The notes: generated by a model not told the origin, from the sequence alone. A DNA stretch of 64,000 nucleotides from Salegentibacter lacus (GCF_020164555.1 NZ_JAIQZB010000011.1:1-64000), one strand, 5' to 3'. Shown: positions 1 to 8,971, numbered from the stretch's first letter. Numbers and translations are program-made.

Positions 1-205
1 GATCTCAGGTGAGACCTCCATACTATGGGGCATTAATCCAAGTTTCCCTGGGCTATTCCCCGCTAAAAGGTAGGTTGTATACGCGTTACGCACCCGTGCG
101 CCGGTCGTCAGCAAAAGAGCAAGCTCTCCCCTGTTACCCCTCGACTTGCATGTGTTAGGCCTGCCGCTAGCGTTCATCCTGAGCCAGGATCAAACTCTTC
201 ATCGT
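1..205 (-). rRNA. rrs: 16S ribosomal RNA, 5' part only
   Basis: The reverse complement holds the universal 16S 5' motif AGAGTTTGATCCTGGCTCAG followed by the GATGAACGCTAGCGGCAGGC-type region and the flavobacterial V1 loop. By alignment to E. coli numbering (G15 at position 191) the mature 5' end falls near 205. The gene runs off the left edge of the window, so only about 205 of about 1500 nt are present. The exact mature end is inferred. Confidence 0.97.
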
Positions 206-455
206 TGTTTCTTAATATAATTACAACAATCAAACGTCTGTACTCAAAGATGACTTTTCTAGTCTTAATTCTAAATTATTTGTAAAAATTGCTAATGCAA
301 TTTTACGCGCTGTCAATTCAATAAATCAATGAACTTCCCCGGTATTACCCGAGATATTCTTGCTAAAACAAAAGGACTCGAACCTTTACTCTTTACTTAC
401 CCACCCGGGATTTCTTTTCAATATTTTGGGAACTTGTTTCCGCTGTAAGCGGCTG

Positions 456-488
456 CAAATATACACTACTTTTTCTTTACAAGCCAAA
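456..488 (-). promoter_or_regulatory. rRNA promoter, proximal
   Basis: CAAATATA at 456-463 is TATATTTG on the minus strand, matching the Bacteroidota -7 consensus TAnnTTTG. A TTTG (CAAA at 485-488) lies 21 bp upstream as the -33 element. The surrounding bases (GGCTGCAAATATACA) are almost the same as at the second promoter, which supports a real repeated promoter. Confidence 0.7.
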
Positions 489-594
489 TATTTTTTAATA
501 AAATTTTTGACTTTATTTTTAAAAAGCAACTCCTTAAAAGAACTCTAAAAACAACACCGTTTTCTAAACAAAACCTTCGCTGTTTTTGCGGCTG

Positions 595-624
595 CAAATA
601 TACAACCCCTTTTAGTTCTCACAA
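595..624 (-). promoter_or_regulatory. rRNA promoter, middle
   Basis: TATATTTG on the minus strand (595-602) with TTG (622-624) at a 19-bp spacing. This is the second of three tandem copies driving the 16S gene. Confidence 0.7.
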
Positions 625-751
625 GTAAAAAATAATATTTTTTTACTTTTAATTTTTAAAGCTTTTTCAAACCTTAAAAACCTTGCATCTCCCAGTATGT
701 AATGAACTTACCACTTTACTCCCCAACCCTCGTTGTGTCTCAAAGCGGGTG

Positions 752-781
752 CAAATATACGCGGGTTTTATTCCCCCGCAA
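752..781 (-). promoter_or_regulatory. rRNA promoter, distal
   Basis: TATATTTG on the minus strand (752-759) with TTG (779-781) at a 19-bp spacing, in the same TGCAAATATA context as the other two copies. Confidence 0.65.
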
Positions 782-965
782 GCCCCAAATAACAATTTTT
801 TAATGAAATCTTAAAACCATCCTCTAAGACTCTCAATAAAAGGAACTTGTAAGATAAAAAAATTTTGAGAAATATTTTAAAAGAATTTAGTTAATGTTTC
901 AGAATAAAGCAACCTCTCTCTATTTGTAATTCATCAAGAAATATTGTCCTTTATATATAAGTATA

Positions 966-996
966 TTGCGCAGGCAAAATCAACCTATTATCTTTG
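966..996 (+). promoter_or_regulatory. thrS-infC-rpmI-rplT promoter
   Basis: TTG at 966-968, a 20-bp spacer and TATCTTTG at 989-996 match the Bacteroidota -33/-7 consensus. The start codon at 1020 follows after about 20 bp. The TTG at 966 is therefore a promoter element, not a start codon. Confidence 0.75.
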
Positions 997-1019
997 CGCT
1001 CATTAAAAACTACATATAC

Positions 1020-2966
1020 ATGATTAAGGTAAGCTTGCCCGATGGCAGTATAAAAGAATTTGAAAAAGGATCTACTCCAATGGACGTAGCTAATAGTATT
1101 AGCTCTGGATTGGCCCGAAACGTTATTTCAGCAAAATTCAACAACAATATTGTAGAAGTTTCTACGCCATTAACCACAGATGGAAGTTTAACCCTATTTA
1201 CCTGGAAAGATGACGAAGGCAAAAAAGCTTTTTGGCATTCTACCTCTCACGTAATGGCCCAGGCTATAGAAGAAATGTATCCAGATTCTAAATTAACCAT
1301 TGGCCCGGCGATTGAAAATGGATTCTATTATGATGTAGATTTTGGCGAACACAAGCTTTCTGAAAACGATTTTAAAAAGATCGAAGACAGAATGCTGGAG
1401 ATTGCCCGCGAAAAACATGATTTTAAATTAAGGGAGGTTTCAAAAACAAATGCCCTCTCCTATTATAAGCAACAAAACAATCAGTTTAAAGTAGAATTAA
1501 TCGAGAACCTGGACGACGGTGAAATTACTTTCTGCGATCACGATACCTTTACCGATCTTTGCCGCGGTGGTCATATCCCGAATACCGGATTTATAAAAGC
1601 CGTGAAACTAATGAGTGTTGCCGGGGCTTACTGGCGCGGGGACGAAAATAATCCGCAGTTAACGCGTGTTTACGGAATATCATTTCCGAAGCAAAAAGAA
1701 TTAAAAGAATATTTAGAGCTGCTTGAAGAAGCAAAGAAGAGAGACCACAGAAAACTTGGGAAAGAACTTGAATTATTCACGTTCTCTCAAAAAGTTGGAC
1801 AAGGACTTCCGCTATGGCTTCCAAAAGGAGCTGCTTTAAGGGAACGTCTGGAAGATTTCTTGAAGAAGGCTCAGAAAAAAGCTGGTTATGAAATGGTAGT
1901 AAGTCCGCATATTGGGCAAAAAGAACTATATGTAACTTCAGGACACTATGCCAAATATGGGGAAGATAGTTTTCAGCCTATTAAAACTCCTAATGAAGGT
2001 GAAGAGTTCCTATTAAAACCTATGAACTGTCCGCACCACTGCGAAATTTATAATGCTACTTCCTGGAGTTATCGCGATCTCCCAAAACGTTTTGCTGAAT
2101 TCGGTACTGTTTACCGTTACGAACAAAGCGGGGAATTACATGGGTTAACGCGGGTTAGAGGGTTTACTCAAGATGATGCGCATATTTTCTGTACTCCAGA
2201 TCAGTTAGATGAAGAATTCAAAAAAGTAATTGATCTTACCTTATATGTGTTCGATTCTTTAGGCTTTGATAACTTCACCGCGCAAGTTTCATTGAGAGAT
2301 CCAGAGAATAAAGAAAAATATATAGGATCTGACGATGTTTGGGAGAAAGCTGAAACTGCCATCATTAACGCAGCTAAAGAAAAAGGATTAAATTACGTGG
2401 TAGAAACCGGGGAAGCTGCTTTCTATGGACCAAAGTTGGACTTTATGGTAAAGGACGCACTTGGCAGAAGCTGGCAACTTGGCACCATTCAGGTAGACTA
2501 CAACCTGCCAGAACGTTTTGAACTGAGTTACAAAGGAAGTGACAACGAGACACACCGTCCGGTAATGATTCACCGCGCACCTTTTGGTAGTATGGAGCGC
2601 TTTATCGCTATCTTACTGGAGCATACCGCGGGTAACTTCCCATTGTGGTTAATGCCAGAACAGGCTATGGTGCTATCAATCAGTGAGAAATATGAAAAAT
2701 ACGCTCAAAAAGTTTTAACTTTGCTCGAAAATAACGAAATTCGCGCTTTGGCAGATAACCGAAATGAAACCATCGGGAAGAAAATTCGGGAAGCCGAAAT
2801 GAATAAATTCCCGTATATGTTGATTATAGGGGAACAGGAAGAGAAGGATGGTACGGTTTCTGTACGAAAGAGAGGGGAAGGCGATATTGGCACTATGCCG
2901 GTAGAAGACTTTGCCGCAATTATAAATAACGAAATCAAAAAAACGTTGAAGACGTTTGAAGTTTAA
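1020..2966 (+). CDS. thrS: threonine-tRNA ligase
   Basis: Class II aminoacyl-tRNA synthetase that charges tRNA-Thr in the cytoplasm (648 aa, normal length). An N-terminal TGS domain (about residues 1-60) is followed by the editing domain with the HxxxH motif (His73, His77) and a CRGGH segment. The catalytic core has the zinc-site segment MNCPHHCE and the motif [13 protein letters not shown], and the anticodon-binding domain follows. The frame stays open upstream to a TTG at 966, but that codon lies in the promoter, and [10 protein letters not shown] is the usual N-terminus, so ATG 1020 is chosen. It heads an operon with infC (17 bp downstream), rpmI and rplT. Confidence 0.97.
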   Translation: MIKVSLPDGSIKEFEKGSTPMDVANSISSGLARNVISAKFNNNIVEVSTPLTTDGSLTLFTWKDDEGKKAFWHSTSHVMAQAIEEMYPDSKLTIGPAIENGFYYDVDFGEHKLSENDFKKIEDRMLEIAREKHDFKLREVSKTNALSYYKQQNNQFKVELIENLDDGEITFCDHDTFTDLCRGGHIPNTGFIKAVKLMSVAGAYWRGDENNPQLTRVYGISFPKQKELKEYLELLEEAKKRDHRKLGKELELFTFSQKVGQGLPLWLPKGAALRERLEDFLKKAQKKAGYEMVVSPHIGQKELYVTSGHYAKYGEDSFQPIKTPNEGEEFLLKPMNCPHHCEIYNATSWSYRDLPKRFAEFGTVYRYEQSGELHGLTRVRGFTQDDAHIFCTPDQLDEEFKKVIDLTLYVFDSLGFDNFTAQVSLRDPENKEKYIGSDDVWEKAETAIINAAKEKGLNYVVETGEAAFYGPKLDFMVKDALGRSWQLGTIQVDYNLPERFELSYKGSDNETHRPVMIHRAPFGSMERFIAILLEHTAGNFPLWLMPEQAMVLSISEKYEKYAQKVLTLLENNEIRALADNRNETIGKKIREAEMNKFPYMLIIGEQEEKDGTVSVRKRGEGDIGTMPVEDFAAIINNEIKKTLKTFEV

Positions 2967-2983
2967 CCAAAAATAGATCAGCC

Positions 2984-3541
2984 ATAGCAATACGTAGAAA
3001 AAAATCGAAAAGACCGCTTAGAGCAGTTAAAGAGGATCAACACCGGATTAACCAAAAAATCAGGGCAGAAGAAGTTCGCCTTGTAGGTGATAATGTAGAA
3101 ATGGGCGTTTATCCAACCAAGGAAGCATTAACTATAGCCGAAGATTTAGGTTTGGATTTGGTAGAAATATCTCCAGATGCAAAACCACCGGTGGTAAAAG
3201 CGATGGATTACAAAAAGTTTCTTTACGAACAAAAGAAGCGCGAAAAGGTAATGAAAGCCAAAGCGAGCAAAGTTGTTGTAAAAGAAATACGTTTTGGTCC
3301 TAATACCGATGATCACGATTACGAATTTAAAAAACGTAATGCAGAGAAATTCTTAAAGGATGGTGCAAAGCTTAAAGCTTTCGTATTTTTTAAAGGTAGA
3401 TCTATCGTATTTAAGGATAAAGGAGAAATCCTATTGCTTAGATTAGCTCAGGATCTTGAAGAACTTGGAAAAGTCGAACAAATGCCAAAACTGGAAGGAA
3501 AACGTATGACAATGTTTTTATCTCCAAGAAAAGCAAAATAG
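2984..3541 (+). CDS. infC: translation initiation factor IF-3 (probable AUA start)
   Basis: IF-3 binds the 30S subunit and checks start codon and initiator tRNA. The first ATG in frame is at 3101, which would cut off the N-terminal domain. The sequence from 2984 encodes (M)AIRR...[20 protein letters not shown], the expected IF-3 N-terminus, with no ATG, GTG or TTG in it. The most likely start is AUA at 2984 (185 aa, family length). AUU at 3047, at the RINQ segment, is an alternative. Non-canonical starts are known for infC because IF-3 represses its own rare-codon start, so the same autoregulation is likely here. The C-terminal domain runs from [11 protein letters not shown] to the end. Confidence 0.9.
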   Translation: MAIRRKKSKRPLRAVKEDQHRINQKIRAEEVRLVGDNVEMGVYPTKEALTIAEDLGLDLVEISPDAKPPVVKAMDYKKFLYEQKKREKVMKAKASKVVVKEIRFGPNTDDHDYEFKKRNAEKFLKDGAKLKAFVFFKGRSIVFKDKGEILLLRLAQDLEELGKVEQMPKLEGKRMTMFLSPRKAK

Positions 3542-3584
3542 AATAAAGAATAATAAGAGAGTTATAATATAAAAAGAGGATAAC

Positions 3585-3782
3585 ATGCCGAAAATGAAAA
3601 CAAAATCTAGTGCCAAAAAGCGTTTTAAGCTAACCGGTACTGGGAAAATAAAAAGAAAGCACGCGTTTAAGAGTCACATCTTAACAAAGAAGTCTAAAAA
3701 ACGTAAGCTGGCTTTAACGCATAGTACTTTAGTACACGATGCAGATAAGTCCAATGTTAAACTTATGTTGCGTTTAAAGTAA
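3585..3782 (+). CDS. rpmI: 50S ribosomal protein L35
   Basis: 65-aa, very basic protein of the large ribosomal subunit. The start [20 protein letters not shown] and the Lys/Arg-rich middle are typical of L35, and the length is normal. It sits 43 bp after infC and before rplT, the conserved infC-rpmI-rplT order. Confidence 0.97.
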   Translation: MPKMKTKSSAKKRFKLTGTGKIKRKHAFKSHILTKKSKKRKLALTHSTLVHDADKSNVKLMLRLK

Positions 3783-3824
3783 CATTAAGCTCTTAACGGT
3801 TTAAATAATTTAAAAACCCTGGAG

Positions 3825-3856
3825 TTGGGCAACACTTCGACTGCGCTCAGTGTGAC
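3825..3856. repeat. palindromic intergenic repeat between rpmI and rplT
   Basis: The stretch around CACTTCGACTGCGCTCAGTG (3834-3853) folds into a hairpin with CACT/AGTG ends and is followed by TGACA. It belongs to the short palindromic repeats often found between genes in flavobacteria. It interrupts an otherwise tight ribosomal protein operon, which has a 135-bp gap here. Function unknown. Confidence 0.5.
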
Positions 3857-3917
3857 AGTTTGAAGTTTAAGTTAAAAGTGTCGACTATCGACCGCCTGCT
3901 ACAAAACACACAAAAAT

Positions 3918-4262
3918 ATGCCAAGATCAGTAAATTCAGTTGCAAAGAGAGCCAGAAGAAAAAAGGTTCTTAAGCAAGCAAAAGGTTACTTCGGACGTCG
4001 TAAAAACGTTTGGACAGTAGCCAAAAACGCGGTAGAAAAAGCAATGCTTTACTCATATAGAGACCGCAAAGTAAAGAAACGTAATTTCCGTTCACTGTGG
4101 ATATTGCGTATCAACGCTGCAGCCCGTGAACACGGTATGTCTTATTCTCAATTTATGGGAGCTGCGAAAGCAAATGGAATAGGTTTAAACCGTAAGGTAC
4201 TTGCCGATTTGGCAATGAATCATCCAGAAGCTTTTAAAGCAGTTGTAGATAAAGTAAAGTAA
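3918..4262 (+). CDS. rplT: 50S ribosomal protein L20
   Basis: 114-aa protein that binds 23S rRNA early in large subunit assembly. It has the family N-terminus [20 protein letters not shown], the [11 protein letters not shown] segment and the C-terminal segment around [10 protein letters not shown]. Last gene of the thrS-infC-rpmI-rplT operon, followed by a strong terminator. In other bacteria L20 also represses this operon. I see no obvious RNA mimic here. Confidence 0.97.
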   Translation: MPRSVNSVAKRARRKKVLKQAKGYFGRRKNVWTVAKNAVEKAMLYSYRDRKVKKRNFRSLWILRINAAAREHGMSYSQFMGAAKANGIGLNRKVLADLAMNHPEAFKAVVDKVK

Positions 4263-4288
4263 ATACAAACAATTATACTCTCTTATTT

Positions 4289-4323
4289 AAAAATCCGGTT
4301 CTTTATTGAACCGGATTTTTTTA
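4289..4323 (+). terminator. terminator after rplT
   Basis: AAATCCGGTTC and GAACCGGATTT form an 11-bp stem with a TTTATT loop, followed by a run of T. It ends the thrS-rplT operon. Confidence 0.9.
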
Positions 4324-4349
4324 TGCTTTGTTTTTTCTTTGGAAATAAT

Positions 4350-4772
4350 TTAAACTCCGTAAAGGCTTAAAACCAGTTTTCGGGAGCCGCCATTATCTCT
4401 ATGTTCTGCCAAATAAATTCCCTGCCAGGTTCCTAAATTCAATTTTCCATTGGTGATGGGAATCTGAAGTAAATTTCCAAGTAAGGAGGCCTTAATATGA
4501 GCAGGCATATCATCTGATCCTTCTAAAGTATGTTTATAATACGGCATATTTTCAGGAACCATCTCATTAAAATGACTTTCAAAATCTTCGCGCACTGTCG
4601 GATCGGCGTTTTCGTTTATAGTAATTCCTGCGGAAGTATGTTTAATAAACACATTTAGCATTCCTGAATTAATTTCCTTCAATTCAGGTAATTGACTCTC
4701 CACTTCATCGGTTACGATATGAAAACCCCTCTGTCTTGCTTTTAATTTTATTTCTCTCTGAAAAAATTTCAT
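4350..4772 (-). CDS. YjbQ/UPF0047 family protein
   Basis: 140-aa cytoplasmic protein of the YjbQ family (secondary thiamine-phosphate synthase enzyme, UPF0047). The motifs HTSAGITINENAD, the central HIKASLLG and the C-terminal GTWQGIYLAEHRD are all present and carry the conserved His/Glu residues. Family members show weak thiamine-phosphate synthase activity, but the physiological role is not settled. A small membrane ORF ends 2 bp upstream of its start, which suggests co-transcription. Confidence 0.9.
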   Translation of the reverse strand: MKFFQREIKLKARQRGFHIVTDEVESQLPELKEINSGMLNVFIKHTSAGITINENADPTVREDFESHFNEMVPENMPYYKHTLEGSDDMPAHIKASLLGNLLQIPITNGKLNLGTWQGIYLAEHRDNGGSRKLVLSLYGV

Positions 4773-4774
4773 AG

Positions 4775-4953
4775 TTATTTCTTATTACTTTCTTTTAAAT
4801 ATATTCCTGTAAAAGCTAAAATACCAACTGAAATTAATAATATAGAATAAACTGAAGAAGACAACTCGATTACATCAGTTAAATCTAATACCAGAAAAAT
4901 CACTAAATTAAGTTTACAACACTTAATACTTTTATCAGAATGCTGAACTTCAT
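4775..4953 (-). pseudogene. small membrane protein ORF, apparently frameshifted
   Basis: ATG at 4953 gives 16 residues (MKFSILIKVLSVVNLI) and then TAG at 4905-4903. A second frame that opens there (GTG at 4903) gives a hydrophobic 42-residue stretch ending ...GIYLKESNKK with TAA at 4777-4775, 2 bp before yjbQ. Adding one T to the TTT run just before the stop joins both parts into one protein of about 59 aa with one or two membrane segments. It may be a broken gene, a sequencing error or a phase-variable site. No family recognised. Confidence 0.45.
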
Positions 4954-4954
4954 T

Positions 4955-6304
4955 TTAAGTTTTTTGTGGTTTTTTCTTTGCTGCGGGAAAAAGAACATTG
5001 TTCAAAATAAGTCGATATCCCGGAGAAGTTGGATGTAATTCCAGTTCAGTTTTTGGATCCCCTACTCTATGCTGATAATCTTCAGGATCGTGCCCGCCGT
5101 AAAAGGTAAAAAAGCCTTTTCCTTTTATGCCGTGAATATAGCGCGCTTCACCATTTAATTTACTTTCTCCCATCACCAAAACATTGGCCTTAATATTATC
5201 TGGATTATAGGCAGTAGTTTGTCCCATAAACCCTTTAACCAGACGTGTATGATTTTGAGTCAGCATAGTAGGCACCACATCCCATTTAGCTGAAAAATCC
5301 ATTAAAGTAAAATAATCTGTTTCCTTCGGAATGTTTCTTTTTGCAGTCATATCAATTGAAGAAAACTCGTAAACCATCGGACTGCGTTCTAACGTAAAAT
5401 CGGTAAAAGCTAAAGTCTTACTGAAATCTATTTTAGATTGATAACCGGGCTCGCTGGGATCACCATCAAACATAGTTTCGGCAATATCAACTCCTTCCGC
5501 AGCGAGAGCGATATCAAAACTATCGGTCGCACTGCACATTGCAAACATGAATCCACCACCAACTACATAATCTCTTATTTTTAAAGCGACAGCTAACTTT
5601 TCTTCAGAAACCTTATCGTAACCTAATTTTTGAGCCAAAGCTTCAGACTCTTCCTTTTCCTGAATATACCAGGGCGTGGCTCTAAATGTTCTATAAAATT
5701 TCCCATATTGACCGGTAAAATCTTCGTGGTGTAAATGCAGCCAATCAAATAAAACCAGGGCATCATTTAGCACAGCTTCATCATAAATGGTTTTATAAGG
5801 AATTTCGGCATAAGTTAGCGCCATGGTCACCGCATCATCCCAGGGCTTATTTCCCTGTGGAGAATACACCGCGATTTTGGGGGCTTTTTCCAATTCTACG
5901 CTTTCCATATTCTGGGAAGGACTACTAATTTCTTCTAAAATTGACTGAGTTTTATCGTTGCTTATAACTTCAAAAGAAACTCCGCGTATTTTGCATTCCC
6001 GTCGTAATTCTTCAGTATCAGAAATTAAAAAAGAACCTCCGCGGTAGTTGAGCAACCACCTAACTTCTAATTCTTCTTCTAAAGCAAAATAGGTGATTCC
6101 GTAGGCTTTTAAATGATTCTTCTGGGAATCTTCATCCATAGGAATAAGCAGTTGTGAGGCTGAAACCTGGAAACAACTAAAAAGCAGCGAAACAAAAAAG
6201 ACCAGAATAACGGCTGTTTTGCCGCTTTTCTGGTCTTTTTGAAATATTTTAGTTAAGCTATTCTTTCTTATTTTATTAGAAATTTTAAAATGGCACTTCG
6301 TCAT
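4955..6304 (-). CDS. secreted amidotransferase-like protein, Bacteroidota-specific type
   Basis: About 449 aa. I recognise a conserved Bacteroidota protein often labelled asparagine synthetase B, but no asparagine synthase domain is visible. The segment GGGFMFAMCSATDSFD looks like the nucleophile elbow of class I glutamine amidotransferase-like folds, with a candidate Cys. A hydrophobic stretch (AVILVFFVSLLFSCFQVSAS) upstream of the conserved LLIPMDE part is a likely signal peptide, so it probably acts in the periplasm or at the surface. The start is uncertain: ATG 6304 overlaps the dnaB end by 20 bp and leaves a long basic N-region, and there is no later ATG before the signal sequence. Function unknown. 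Confidence 0.75.
   Translation of the reverse strand: MTKCHFKISNKIRKNSLTKIFQKDQKSGKTAVILVFFVSLLFSCFQVSASQLLIPMDEDSQKNHLKAYGITYFALEEELEVRWLLNYRGGSFLISDTEELRRECKIRGVSFEVISNDKTQSILEEISSPSQNMESVELEKAPKIAVYSPQGNKPWDDAVTMALTYAEIPYKTIYDEAVLNDALVLFDWLHLHHEDFTGQYGKFYRTFRATPWYIQEKEESEALAQKLGYDKVSEEKLAVALKIRDYVVGGGFMFAMCSATDSFDIALAAEGVDIAETMFDGDPSEPGYQSKIDFSKTLAFTDFTLERSPMVYEFSSIDMTAKRNIPKETDYFTLMDFSAKWDVVPTMLTQNHTRLVKGFMGQTTAYNPDNIKANVLVMGESKLNGEARYIHGIKGKGFFTFYGGHDPEDYQHRVGDPKTELELHPTSPGYRLILNNVLFPAAKKKPQKT
6194..6240 (-). terminator. dnaB terminator lying inside the next gene
   Basis: On the minus strand AAAAAGACCAGAA pairs with TTCTGGTCTTTTT, and an inner CGGC/GCCG stem closes the loop; the T-run follows. 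It lies 45 bp after the dnaB stop and within the signal-peptide region of the downstream gene, so transcription of that gene may be attenuated. Confidence 0.7.
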
Positions 6305-7850
6305 CGTCATCATTATTAAATCCACTGTTCATCGAACTGCCAAAAGCTTCATTTGCGCTGGGATTTGGCAGATTTGGAGATCCAAACTCGTTCCCTTCAT
6401 TTTCACCGGTGTTCATTTTCGAATGATATTCAAAAGGCGAATCGAACTCTTCTAAGTTATCAAATTTACCAAGATGACCAATGAATTTAAGACGTATATT
6501 ATCCAGGCCACCGTTTCTGTGCTTAGCAACGATAAATTCACCCTGCCCATCGGTTGGAGTACGTTCTTCATCATCCCATTCTTCAATTTTATAATATTCT
6601 GGACGATAAATAAAGGAAACAATATCGGCATCCTGCTCAATCGCTCCAGATTCCCTAAGGTCAGAAAGCAGTGGCCGCTTGCTTCCACCCCTGGTTTCTA
6701 CCGCACGCGATAACTGAGAAAGTGCAATCACCGGAATATTTAATTCCTTCGCAAGAGCCTTTAGGTTTCGGGAAATAGTAGAAATTTCCTGTTCCCTGTT
6801 TCCTCCTCCTTTTTGACTTCCACCTGCCGTCATTAACTGCAAATAATCAATTACAATAAGTTTAATGCCGTGTTGGGAAGCTAACCTTCTCGCTTTTGCC
6901 CTAAGGTCAAAGATGGAAAGTGAAGGTGTATCATCTATAAATAAAGGTGCATTTTCTAAATCTTTCACCTTTACGTTAAGTTGCTCCCATTCGTGTTTTT
7001 CTAGGTTTCCAGTTCTTAATTTTTCTGAAGAAAGTCCGGTTTCCGAAGAAATTAAACGGGTTATTAGCTGTACTGCCGACATCTCCAGAGAGAAGAAAGC
7101 CACGGGCATATTTTGCCCAACAGAAATATTCCTGGCCATAGATAAGGTTAGAGCCGTTTTACCCATCCCGGGACGTGCAGCAACAATAATAAGATCACTG
7201 GGTTGCCAGCCGGAAGTTAATTGGTCTAACTTATCGAAACCTGACGGAACACCACTTAAACCTTCTTTATTAGAGATCTCCTCAATTCTATTCTTGGCCT
7301 GTATAACCAAACTCTGAGCGGTCTCGGTAGATTTCTGAATATTCCCCTGGGTTACTTCGTATAATTTGGCTTCAGCGCTATCTAAAAGATCAAAAACATC
7401 GGTAGATTCGTCGTAAGCTTCTTCAATAATTTCGTTGGAAATTTTTATTAAACTGCGCTGAATGTATTTCTGAAGAATAATACGCGCGTGAAACTCAATA
7501 TGCGCCGAAGAAGAAACTTTTTGGGTTAGCTGAATCAGGTAATAATCGCCCCCCGATTTTTCAAAATTACCATCCTTCTTTAATTGGTTAGAAACGGTTA
7601 ATAAGTCAATCGCCTCTGTGTTTTCGAAGAGTTTATGTATAGCTTCGAAAATTAATTTATGAGAGTTTTTATAGAAAGCATCAGGGCTAAGGATATCAAT
7701 AATTTCATCTACCCCTTTTTTATCAATCATCATTGCCCCTAACACAACCTCTTCTAAATCAACCGCTTGAGGCGGAAGTTTTCCTTTTTCAAGGCTAATA
7801 ACGTTGCTTTTCTTTGCTGAAAATTGCTGTGGGGCGGTGATTTTTTCCAT
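6285..7850 (-). CDS. dnaB: replicative DNA helicase DnaB
   Basis: 521-aa hexameric 5'-3' helicase that unwinds the replication fork and recruits primase. The N-terminal domain (about residues 25-130) starts PPQAVDLEEVVLGAMM. The RecA-like ATPase domain has Walker A ARPGMGKTAL (about 225-234), Walker B LIVIDYLQLM and the arginine-rich segment after SQLSRAVETR. The C-terminal tail is Asn/Asp-rich and ends DDDDEVPF. No intein interrupts the ATPase domain. The start MEKITAPQQF has a TACTTTCG -7-like element at 7862-7855, so the 5' leader would be very short. Confidence 0.97.
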   Translation of the reverse strand: MEKITAPQQFSAKKSNVISLEKGKLPPQAVDLEEVVLGAMMIDKKGVDEIIDILSPDAFYKNSHKLIFEAIHKLFENTEAIDLLTVSNQLKKDGNFEKSGGDYYLIQLTQKVSSSAHIEFHARIILQKYIQRSLIKISNEIIEEAYDESTDVFDLLDSAEAKLYEVTQGNIQKSTETAQSLVIQAKNRIEEISNKEGLSGVPSGFDKLDQLTSGWQPSDLIIVAARPGMGKTALTLSMARNISVGQNMPVAFFSLEMSAVQLITRLISSETGLSSEKLRTGNLEKHEWEQLNVKVKDLENAPLFIDDTPSLSIFDLRAKARRLASQHGIKLIVIDYLQLMTAGGSQKGGGNREQEISTISRNLKALAKELNIPVIALSQLSRAVETRGGSKRPLLSDLRESGAIEQDADIVSFIYRPEYYKIEEWDDEERTPTDGQGEFIVAKHRNGGLDNIRLKFIGHLGKFDNLEEFDSPFEYHSKMNTGENEGNEFGSPNLPNPSANEAFGSSMNSGFNNDDDDEVPF

Positions 7851-7961
7851 ATCACGAAAGTATTAAATTTGTTAAGAGCATCTTAATTTTAGATACGTTA
7901 CTTAATTAACCAGTCATCAACAATTCACTTGTTGAAAACTTAATAATAGTGTTGATAAGTG

Positions 7962-7991
7962 CAAAAAAAACCGAAACCAGGGTTTCGGAAA
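7962..7991 (-). terminator. accA terminator
   Basis: On the minus strand CCGAAACC and GGTTTCGG form a stem with a 2-base loop, followed by eight T. It lies just after the accA stop. Confidence 0.85.
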
Positions 7992-8017
7992 TTTAAGAAG
8001 TTATGATATGTAAGGTT

Positions 8018-8971
8018 TTAGCCTTTAAAAACTCCCATATCTAAATACTTATCCATCCTTTTATTCACTAAGTCTGTTGGTGATAAGTTTTTAAATTCAG
8101 AATATGCTCCTAAAATTGCATTTTTTACCGTATCGAAAGTTTCCTCTCTATTACTGTGAGCTCCTCCAATTGGTTCTTTTACAATCTCGTCTATAAGTTT
8201 CTGTTTTTTCATATCCTTGGCAGTAAGCTTTAAAGCATCTGCAGCTTGTTCTTTATATTCCCAGCTGCGCCAAAGAATAGAAGAACAAGATTCAGGAGAA
8301 ATCACAGAATACCAGGTGTTTTCTAACATCATCACCTTATCTCCAACCCCAATTCCTAAAGCACCACCGCTAGCACCTTCACCAATTATAACGACAATAA
8401 TTGGCACTTTTAGCCTTGTCATTTCCAGGATATTTCGGGCAATCGCTTCACCCTGGCCGCGTTCTTCAGCCTCAAGTCCTGGATAAGCGCCCGGAGTATC
8501 TACAAATGTCACCACAGGAAGCCCAAACTTCTCTGCCGATTTCATTAAACGTAAAGCTTTGCGGTAACCTTCGGGATTTGCCATCCCAAAATTTCTGTAT
8601 TGCCTGGTTTTAGTATTATAGCCTTTTTGCTGACCAATAAACATAAAACTCTGATCTTCTATTTTACCAAGACCACCAATCATCGCTTTATCGTCTTTTA
8701 CATTTCTATCGCCGTGAAGCTCTAAAAAAGTATCTCCGCAAATAGCATTTATGTAATCTAAGGTGTAGGGGCGATTTGGATGCCTGGAAAGCTGAACCCG
8801 TTGCCAGGCCGTTAAATTCTTATATATATCTTTTCGGGTCTCCTTTAATTTCTTCTCAATCTGCCTGCAAGTAGCCGTAACATCAACATCACTTTCTTTA
8901 CCTATGTTACAGGCTTTTGCGTACTGCTCTTCCAACTCTTTAATGGGTAATTCAAATTCTAAATATTCCAT
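8018..8971 (-). CDS. accA: acetyl-CoA carboxylase carboxyltransferase subunit alpha
   Basis: 317 aa, standard length. With AccD it transfers the carboxyl group from biotin to acetyl-CoA, giving malonyl-CoA for fatty acid synthesis. Family signatures are [21 protein letters not shown], the [16 protein letters not shown] segment that shapes the oxyanion hole, and the [10 protein letters not shown] loop. A minus-strand TATATTTG (9010-9003) lies 32 bp upstream as a likely -7 element. The gene stands alone between terminators. Confidence 0.96.
   Translation of the reverse strand: MEYLEFELPIKELEEQYAKACNIGKESDVDVTATCRQIEKKLKETRKDIYKNLTAWQRVQLSRHPNRPYTLDYINAICGDTFLELHGDRNVKDDKAMIGGLGKIEDQSFMFIGQQKGYNTKTRQYRNFGMANPEGYRKALRLMKSAEKFGLPVVTFVDTPGAYPGLEAEERGQGEAIARNILEMTRLKVPIIVVIIGEGASGGALGIGVGDKVMMLENTWYSVISPESCSSILWRSWEYKEQAADALKLTAKDMKKQKLIDEIVKEPIGGAHSNREETFDTVKNAILGAYSEFKNLSPTDLVNKRMDKYLDMGVFKG

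Larger units (their letters stand above)
206..965 (-). other. rRNA operon leader and promoter region
   Basis: There is no protein gene in these 760 bases; the open frames seen here have no family signature. The stretch is AT-rich and holds three promoter motifs reading toward the 16S gene (listed separately), so the shortest leader would be about 240 nt. Read on the minus strand, 371-387 forms a 5-bp stem with a 7-nt loop (AAAGG, TTCGAGT, CCTTT), which looks like a tRNA T-arm. No matching acceptor stem or anticodon arm is visible, so it is not a tRNA gene. Confidence 0.7.

Noticed and set aside
360-548. 62-codon open frame in the rRNA leader
   Set aside because: Lies in the promoter and leader region, no family match, low-complexity AT-rich text.
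966-1019. Upstream extension of thrS from TTG 966
   Set aside because: The TTG is the -33 promoter element and the family N-terminus starts at ATG 1020.
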